In this document: positions 59,487 to 64,000 of the stretch, piece by piece
Numbering within the stretch: the stretch's first letter is position 1
Layout: each line of letters begins with the position of its first letter
Assembly: GCA_964540795.1 (NCBI GenBank)
Contig: CAZINX010000005.1
Coordinates: 1 to 64,000 of the forward strand
Origin: Dichotomicrobium sp964540795
GTDB lineage: Bacteria; Pseudomonadota; Alphaproteobacteria; Rhizobiales; Rhodomicrobiaceae
Direction: 5' to 3'
DNA length: 64,000 nucleotides
Position numbers and translations under genes: made by a program
The notes under the pieces: generated by a model
What the model was told of the DNA's origin: nothing
Databases searched by the model: none
What the model saw: the letters and a program-made list of their open reading frames with translations, nothing else

Positions 59487-60641
59487 TCAGTAGCGGTAGA
59501 GCGCGGCGACCGGGCCGAGCTGATCGCGCACGTCGTCAGGCAGCATCCGCACATCGCCGCCCTGGGCCAGGGTGCGCAGCGCCGCGAGGTTGAGCAGATC
59601 TTCGTTGTCCGCCGACGGAGTATGGTCGATGCGGATCACGCGGTAAGTCGGGTCATAGATGCCCCAGACCGGCTCTCCCGGCGCGACGAACACGGTATCC
59701 ACCCGGCCCTCCTCGGTGGCCTTTATGATGCCTTCGAGGTTGCGCGTCACGTCCGGCGCGTCGCCCTCGACGTGGTTGCGCAGCCGGTTGCGCGCCTCGG
59801 CGCGCTCATGCGTCAGGATCGGCTCGGCGACGGGCCAGGTCTTCTGGTGCAGCTCGCTCTCGCTAAGCGGGCCGGGATCGGCGGACACATGCTCGGGCAC
59901 GACGTTCCGATAATCGAGATGCTGCGCGAGGTAGCCGAGCATTCGCGGCAGCGCGACCAGCACCAGCGGCGCGTCGCTGTTGGCCAGATGCTCATCGACC
60001 GCCTTGGCCACATCGCGCGCGTAGTGGTCAAGCACAACGGTCGCGTAGTCGTCGGGGCTCTCGCCAAGCGCGGCGTATTTCGGCGTGTCTGCGCCGCCGA
60101 CCTGCTGGCCGCGGTCGCGCGAATGGAAACCGACTTCCCGGTCGAACTCGGTTTTTTGCCAGACCTTCTCCGCGCTTTCGGGCATGTCGGGCACGCGGAT
60201 TTGCCGCAACCCCTCCTGCGTGCCGTTGAAGAAGCGGGCATGATCTTCCGTCACAGCGAGGACGTGGAAGCGCCCCTTGTCCCTCAGGATCGGGATCAGC
60301 GGGCGAATGTGGTAGCGGCTGGCGACCACCGTCAGTTCCGGCACACCTTCGGGCAGCTTGACCCAGCGGGTCTCGCCGGGTTCGATGAACACGGCGAGCC
60401 CTTCGTCCTGGTGCCGCCAGAAAACATCATCCTTGCCGCGGGACGCCGCGCCGGAAACCAGTTCGGCAACGTCGCTCTCGCGCCAGCCGGCTTGAGTCAG
60501 TTGCCGCTCCACCTCCTTCAGCGCATTCGACAACCGGATCGGATCCTGCTGGCATTCAGGATAGGTCGGATGCGTAGGAAACATGAGGCTCACACGCGGG
60601 AAACCTTCCGATCCCGCGAGCGTCTGCAACAACGACGTCAT
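59487..60641 (-). CDS. baeRF family protein (bacterial archaeo-eukaryotic release factor-like)
   Basis: 384 residues from ATG 60641. Resembles the baeRF group (family 3/7 type): SLMFPTHPTYPECQQDPIRL, LSNALKEVERQLTQAG, GLAVFIEPGETRWVKLPEGV, HVLAVTEDHARFFNGTQ and a C-terminal GRVDTVFVAPGEPVWGIYD. These are distant relatives of eukaryotic eRF1 and Dom34 and have been predicted to act on stalled ribosomes or under stress. I see no GGQ loop. Function in bacteria is unproven. Confidence 0.75.
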   Translation of the reverse strand: MTSLLQTLAGSEGFPRVSLMFPTHPTYPECQQDPIRLSNALKEVERQLTQAGWRESDVAELVSGAASRGKDDVFWRHQDEGLAVFIEPGETRWVKLPEGVPELTVVASRYHIRPLIPILRDKGRFHVLAVTEDHARFFNGTQEGLRQIRVPDMPESAEKVWQKTEFDREVGFHSRDRGQQVGGADTPKYAALGESPDDYATVVLDHYARDVAKAVDEHLANSDAPLVLVALPRMLGYLAQHLDYRNVVPEHVSADPGPLSESELHQKTWPVAEPILTHERAEARNRLRNHVEGDAPDVTRNLEGIIKATEEGRVDTVFVAPGEPVWGIYDPTYRVIRIDHTPSADNEDLLNLAALRTLAQGGDVRMLPDDVRDQLGPVAALYRY

Positions 60642-60704
60642 GGCTTTACCTTCACGAAATGGCAACAAGGGTTGTTTTAGCAGCCCTCTATTGGCGTCGC
60701 CAGA

Positions 60705-61154
60705 TCAGGTATGCGCGGCCCGCTGCGCTTCCCCGGCCGCACGCCGGGCCTCGGAGCCGACCTGCTCGGTCGTTTCCCGCATCACCTCGCTGGCGGTGCC
60801 GGCGGCCTTGCTGGAGAGGCGGGACAACTCGCTGAACTCTTCCTGGTAGTCCTGCGCCATGCGCCGCGAGAACTGCGCGCAAGTGTCCATGAAGTCCTGC
60901 GGATCCTGCGAACCCTGGAGACTGTGCAGGAACTGGGCGTCCTTCTCCAGCCGCTTGCTCACGAAATCGCACCACTCGCGAGACGCCTGCGCCGCGGTGT
61001 GCCACATCTTCGACTGCATCCCGATCATCGACGCATTGGCCGACAGCATCGGCTGCATCATCCGCGTAAACATCTGCGGACCCGGCTGAAACACGTCCGC
61101 GAACTGATCGAACGGATTGCCGTTGCCGGATGATCTCCTGTACTCGCTCGACAT
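60705..61154 (-). CDS. Phasin-like protein
   Basis: 149 residues from ATG 61154; the in-frame upstream part has no support. Amphipathic and helical: NPFDQFADVFQPGPQMFTRM, SREWCDFVSKRLEKDAQFLH, FMDTCAQFSRRMAQDYQEEF and an Ala/Glu-rich tail. This is the usual phasin composition, and phaC-phaB lie 8 kb away. Phasins coat polyhydroxybutyrate granules. The family call is moderate because phasins are poorly conserved. Confidence 0.75.
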   Translation of the reverse strand: MSSEYRRSSGNGNPFDQFADVFQPGPQMFTRMMQPMLSANASMIGMQSKMWHTAAQASREWCDFVSKRLEKDAQFLHSLQGSQDPQDFMDTCAQFSRRMAQDYQEEFSELSRLSSKAAGTASEVMRETTEQVGSEARRAAGEAQRAAHT

Positions 61155-61383
61155 GGTAAGTACTCCTGGGGTCTGTGTTGGCGCGCTGTGGAAACGCCGC
61201 CCTCCATCGCAGCCGCGGCGCGAAACCGGGATTTCGCCGTAAGGCCATGATGTTATGTGGACGAGTTTCCCCGATCTTGATGCGCCGAGCATAAATGCCG
61301 CGCGCGGCCGCGACATTGATCCATGTTAAACTTGAACGTCCGGCAGAAAATTCTGTCCAGGCGGCGGGCGGCCGCCCTGAAGT

Positions 61384-63435
61384 CTAGACGTTGTCGCGGG
61401 GAACCCAGCTGTTCCAGCTTTTGCAGATCAGACGGTGCTCGCCCTCGGCGTCGGCCTCGAAGGCGTCAAGGTCCGCGCGGATATGGAACCATTCCGGGTT
61501 GGAGGTCAGCACGGTCCGCGTGACGGTCCGCACGCCCCAGTCGCCGCGCTTCAGCCCGCGTTGCCAGAGCGTCTCGCCGCGTACCGAGTCGAAGTCGTTG
61601 CCGCGCGAGCGATACCACTCCTCGCTTTTCGTCTGCACGACCAGATCAATGTCCTCGATCCGGTAGGTGCCGTGGTCGTTCACCACCTCCAGGACGGACG
61701 TGTCCGTTTCGTAGTCGCGATGGAGCGTCCAGCGATGCTCCTCAGGGCGCAGCATCGCGCGCTTGAGCGGCGGCGCGCCTTCCGGCTCCCCGAACGGACG
61801 CAACGCTTCCTCCTCTGCCGGTCGCGCCGGGCGCTTGGGAAGCGCAAGCTGGGAGTTATTCAGATAGACCGTGAGGCGCGCCGGCCGGGGCGGCGGCCAT
61901 GCGAGCGGCCAGTACGACGTCGAAAGCGACAGGCGGATGCGGTGGCCGCGCGGGAACGAATGCGCGATGTCGTTAAGCTGAAGCTGCACGCGATATTTGC
62001 GGCCCGGCTCCAGCGGTTGGGGGGTCTCGCTGCCGTTGCGGTGCGTCAGGTTGAGCAGGCCGTAGGTCACACGGGTACACTCCCCATTCGGTCTTGTGTC
62101 CGAGATTCGCGCCGCGATCATCGCGACGGGCTGATCGGCCGAAACCTCCAGCTCGATAATCGGCGCGCCGAGCATTTCGAACGTCTCGTCAAGCGGCTCG
62201 CTCTCGAACACCAGCGCGCCGCCATCCTCCTGCCGCTGGTCGTGGGCGAGGTCCGGGCCGGAGGCGTAGGAGCACCATTTTCCCGCGAACATGCCGACTG
62301 TCAGCGGCGACTGGATCCACAGGGCCGACTCTTCGAGCCGGGTCGGCATCACCCGTTGCGTCTCCGGGACCAGACCGGACGGGATCAGATACCAGTGCGT
62401 GTCCATGGTGTTGGGCGACGGCCAGTCCGGCTCGGCCACCCAGCGGCCCGGACGCTCGCGATAACTGGTCGTCGGCGGCACGCTGTCCTGCATCCACACG
62501 CGCAGCATCGGCTCGTCCATGACCCCGTTGTCGACGCCCTTGAGCCAGCGGTCCCACCAGCGCACCGCCTCCTGCAGGAAGCCGATCGCAGGACCGGGCA
62601 CGCCAAGATGCGGGTAACGGTGGCCCCACGGGCCGATCAGCCCCTTGCGCGGGACCTTCAAATTGGCCAGCAGGCGGAATACCGCGTTGGAATAGCCGTC
62701 GGCCCAGCCACCGACCGCGAACACCGGACACTGGATGGCGTCATAGTCCTCGCAGATCGAGCCGTGCTTCCAGTACTCGTCGCGGCGCTGATGCTGAAGC
62801 CATTTCTCCAGCCATAGCCCGCTGCCCTCCAGCCGCTCCAGCCAGATGTCGCGCCAGCGCTCGCCGACGATCGCCGGATCGGGCGGCAGGCTGTTATAGG
62901 CGAACATGACGGAGGCCCATGACAGGTTATCGCCCAGCAGGCAGCCGCCCATGTGGTGGATGTCGTCGGAGTAGCGGTCGTCGGTGGAACTGAGCGTGAT
63001 GATGGCCTTGAGCGCTTCGGGGCGGAGCGCGGCGATCTGCAGCGAATTGAAGCCACCCCAGGAGATGCCCATCATGCCGACATTGCCGTCGCACCAGGAT
63101 TGCTCGGTCAGCCACTGAATGACTTCCAGACCGTCATCCAGCTCCTGCTGCAGATATTCATCCTTGAGCGCGCCTTCGGACTCGCCGCTGCCGCGCAGGT
63201 CCACCCGAACACAGGCATAGCCGTGCCCCGCCAGGTACGGATGCGTGATCGCGTCGCGCACAGCCGTTCCGAAGCGTTTGCGGTACGGGATGTATTCAAG
63301 GATCGCCGGAACGGGCATGTCCTCCGCCCCCTTCGGCCGCCAGATGCGCGCGGCGAGCCGCACACCGTCCGGCATCGGAATAAAGACATTTTGCTCCTCC
63401 GCCACCTCGTGGGGAAGGTTCTCCGCGACCTTCAT
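61384..63435 (-). CDS. CocE/NonD family hydrolase
   Basis: 683 residues. N-terminal alpha/beta hydrolase domain with VFIPMPDGVRLAARIWRPKG, RVDLRGSGESEG, the nucleophile Ser125 in MGISWGGFNSLQIAAL and VFAVGGWADGYSNAVFRLL (catalytic Asp region), then IGPWGHRYPH with the His. The C-terminal jelly-roll domain starts near EVSADQPVAMIAARISD. Family members are X-Pro dipeptidyl-peptidases or esterases such as cocaine esterase. No signal peptide. Its start overlaps the stop of the ATP-grasp gene by 4 bases. Confidence 0.93.
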   Translation of the reverse strand: MKVAENLPHEVAEEQNVFIPMPDGVRLAARIWRPKGAEDMPVPAILEYIPYRKRFGTAVRDAITHPYLAGHGYACVRVDLRGSGESEGALKDEYLQQELDDGLEVIQWLTEQSWCDGNVGMMGISWGGFNSLQIAALRPEALKAIITLSSTDDRYSDDIHHMGGCLLGDNLSWASVMFAYNSLPPDPAIVGERWRDIWLERLEGSGLWLEKWLQHQRRDEYWKHGSICEDYDAIQCPVFAVGGWADGYSNAVFRLLANLKVPRKGLIGPWGHRYPHLGVPGPAIGFLQEAVRWWDRWLKGVDNGVMDEPMLRVWMQDSVPPTTSYRERPGRWVAEPDWPSPNTMDTHWYLIPSGLVPETQRVMPTRLEESALWIQSPLTVGMFAGKWCSYASGPDLAHDQRQEDGGALVFESEPLDETFEMLGAPIIELEVSADQPVAMIAARISDTRPNGECTRVTYGLLNLTHRNGSETPQPLEPGRKYRVQLQLNDIAHSFPRGHRIRLSLSTSYWPLAWPPPRPARLTVYLNNSQLALPKRPARPAEEEALRPFGEPEGAPPLKRAMLRPEEHRWTLHRDYETDTSVLEVVNDHGTYRIEDIDLVVQTKSEEWYRSRGNDFDSVRGETLWQRGLKRGDWGVRTVTRTVLTSNPEWFHIRADLDAFEADAEGEHRLICKSWNSWVPRDNV

Positions 63436-64000
63436 GCGTTTGCCTTTTCGATCGGAGTGAATTCGAAGGGCAGCAAGCTGCAGACCCTGTCGTATTTTTC
63501 GAGAAGCGCGTCCTCGGTGTCGGCGCCGAGAAAAATCTCGGCGATCTCAAAGCTGTAACTGTCCTGGTAGAGCAGTTGCGAAAGAAGCTGGCCCTCCTCC
63601 ACCATCAGCCGGATCATCACCTCGGGAAACTCGGCGCGGACGCGCGCAAAATCATCCGGGCCAGGCACGCGCGCGACCATGCCATCTTCGAACACGCGCA
63701 TCATGAACTTGCCGGCGAGGCGGAAAAAGCCCTGCCCGCGCGGCATGGCCGGTCTGCGGCCCAGCGCGAGGTCGATCGCCACCTTCTGATGCGTCTCGCC
63801 ATCAACGAGTTTGAACAGCGGGCTGTGCGACTTGGAAATGCGCGCATTGATCTCAAGCAGCCAGACATGGTCCGTGTCCGCATCCCAGTAGAACTCGGCA
63901 TTGAACGGCGCGTTCCGGTAGCCGATGTGCTGGATTACCCGGCACGCCGCATCCGTCATCCGGCCCTGGACCCGCTCCGGCAGCCGTGAGGGATACTGAT
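63432..64000 (-). CDS. ATP-grasp domain protein, C-terminal part
   Basis: The frame continues past the right edge, so the start is missing; about 189 residues are visible. The C-terminal half of an ATP-grasp fold shows NAEFYWDADTDHVWLLEINA and RISKSHSPLFKLVDGETHQK, where the ELN/EIN-type metal-binding residues lie. Related to biotin-carboxylase-like ligases, but no biotin domain follows. The ATGA overlap with the CocE/NonD gene suggests a ligase-hydrolase pair acting on the same kind of bond. Confidence 0.85.
   Translation of the reverse strand, partial: QYPSRLPERVQGRMTDAACRVIQHIGYRNAPFNAEFYWDADTDHVWLLEINARISKSHSPLFKLVDGETHQKVAIDLALGRRPAMPRGQGFFRLAGKFMMRVFEDGMVARVPGPDDFARVRAEFPEVMIRLMVEEGQLLSQLLYQDSYSFEIAEIFLGADTEDALLEKYDRVCSLLPFEFTPIEKANA

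Noticed and set aside
1..64000. tRNA, rRNA, CRISPR arrays or prophage
   Set aside because: I saw no cloverleaf segments with CCA-type ends, no regularly spaced repeats, and no phage structural genes or integrase. A tRNAscan-SE and a CRISPR finder run would settle this.

Overview
The window is a GC-rich alphaproteobacterial chromosome segment. It looks like a heterotroph of the Hyphomicrobiales/Rhodospirillales type, but I cannot fix the genus. The lineage call rests on an alphaproteobacteria-specific general stress pair (NepR plus an EcfG-type sigma factor), a complex I NDUFA12-like gene, DUF2155 and DUF4167 proteins, and gene order such as prmC-prfA-ptsP-lysC/ubiG and aroQ-accB-accC-aat. Two 100-N runs are each flanked by an identical 55-base sequence, so they are scaffold joins of overlapping contigs and probably not missing DNA. 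No tRNA, rRNA, CRISPR array, prophage or intact insertion sequence was seen.

Layout. 0-27 kb is mostly housekeeping: a Bax inhibitor-1 family end, a GNAT acetyltransferase, DUF4167, prmC, prfA, ptsP, lysC, ubiG, a ChaN-like protein with carA, a YqeY protein, two cell-wall proteins (DUF882 peptidase-like and L,D-transpeptidase), an aminotransferase, an M48 protease, a DsbA-like oxidoreductase, aroQ, accB, accC, aat, DUF2155, a methyltransferase, NDUFA12, an MFS transporter and prpE. 27-35 kb on the minus strand carries yebC, ruvC-ruvA-ruvB, a low-GC hypothetical gene, ybgC, tolQ, tolB and a tiny lipoprotein, followed upstream by a metallophosphoesterase, the 5-formyltetrahydrofolate cyclo-ligase gene and 6S RNA. 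36.8-42.1 kb is a five-gene catabolic operon: GntR regulator, B12-binding small mutase subunit, acyl-CoA ligase, MeaB-type GTPase and large mutase subunit. The large subunit has the Ile and Asp that mark 2-hydroxyisobutyryl-CoA mutase. 43-47 kb holds a transglutaminase / alpha-E / circularly permuted ATP-grasp cluster between a broken and an intact formate/nitrite transporter gene. 47.6-61.2 kb is a storage and stress block: a P-type ATPase, two tandem small membrane proteins, phaC, phaB, a Crp/Fnr regulator, ecfG, nepR, a triple-BON protein, a His/Arg/Tyr-rich secreted protein, a ribosome hibernation factor fused to a cold-shock domain, a flavin-oxidase fold protein, a CBS pair, a baeRF protein and a phasin. 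61.4-64 kb has a CocE/NonD hydrolase coupled to an ATP-grasp gene that runs off the end.

Most notable. (1) The tol locus runs ybgC-tolQ-tolB, with tolQ and tolB overlapping by ATGA and no room for tolR, tolA or pal. The TolQ protein has lost both conserved transmembrane threonines and TolB appears to have lost its N-terminal TolA-binding segment. Together these suggest a Tol system whose force-generating part has decayed or been replaced. (2) A complete 2-hydroxyisobutyrate activation and isomerisation operon, which would make 3-hydroxybutyryl-CoA, in a genome that also encodes polyhydroxybutyrate synthesis. (3) A low-GC orphan gene fitted with overlapping stop and start codons into the ruv-tol operon.
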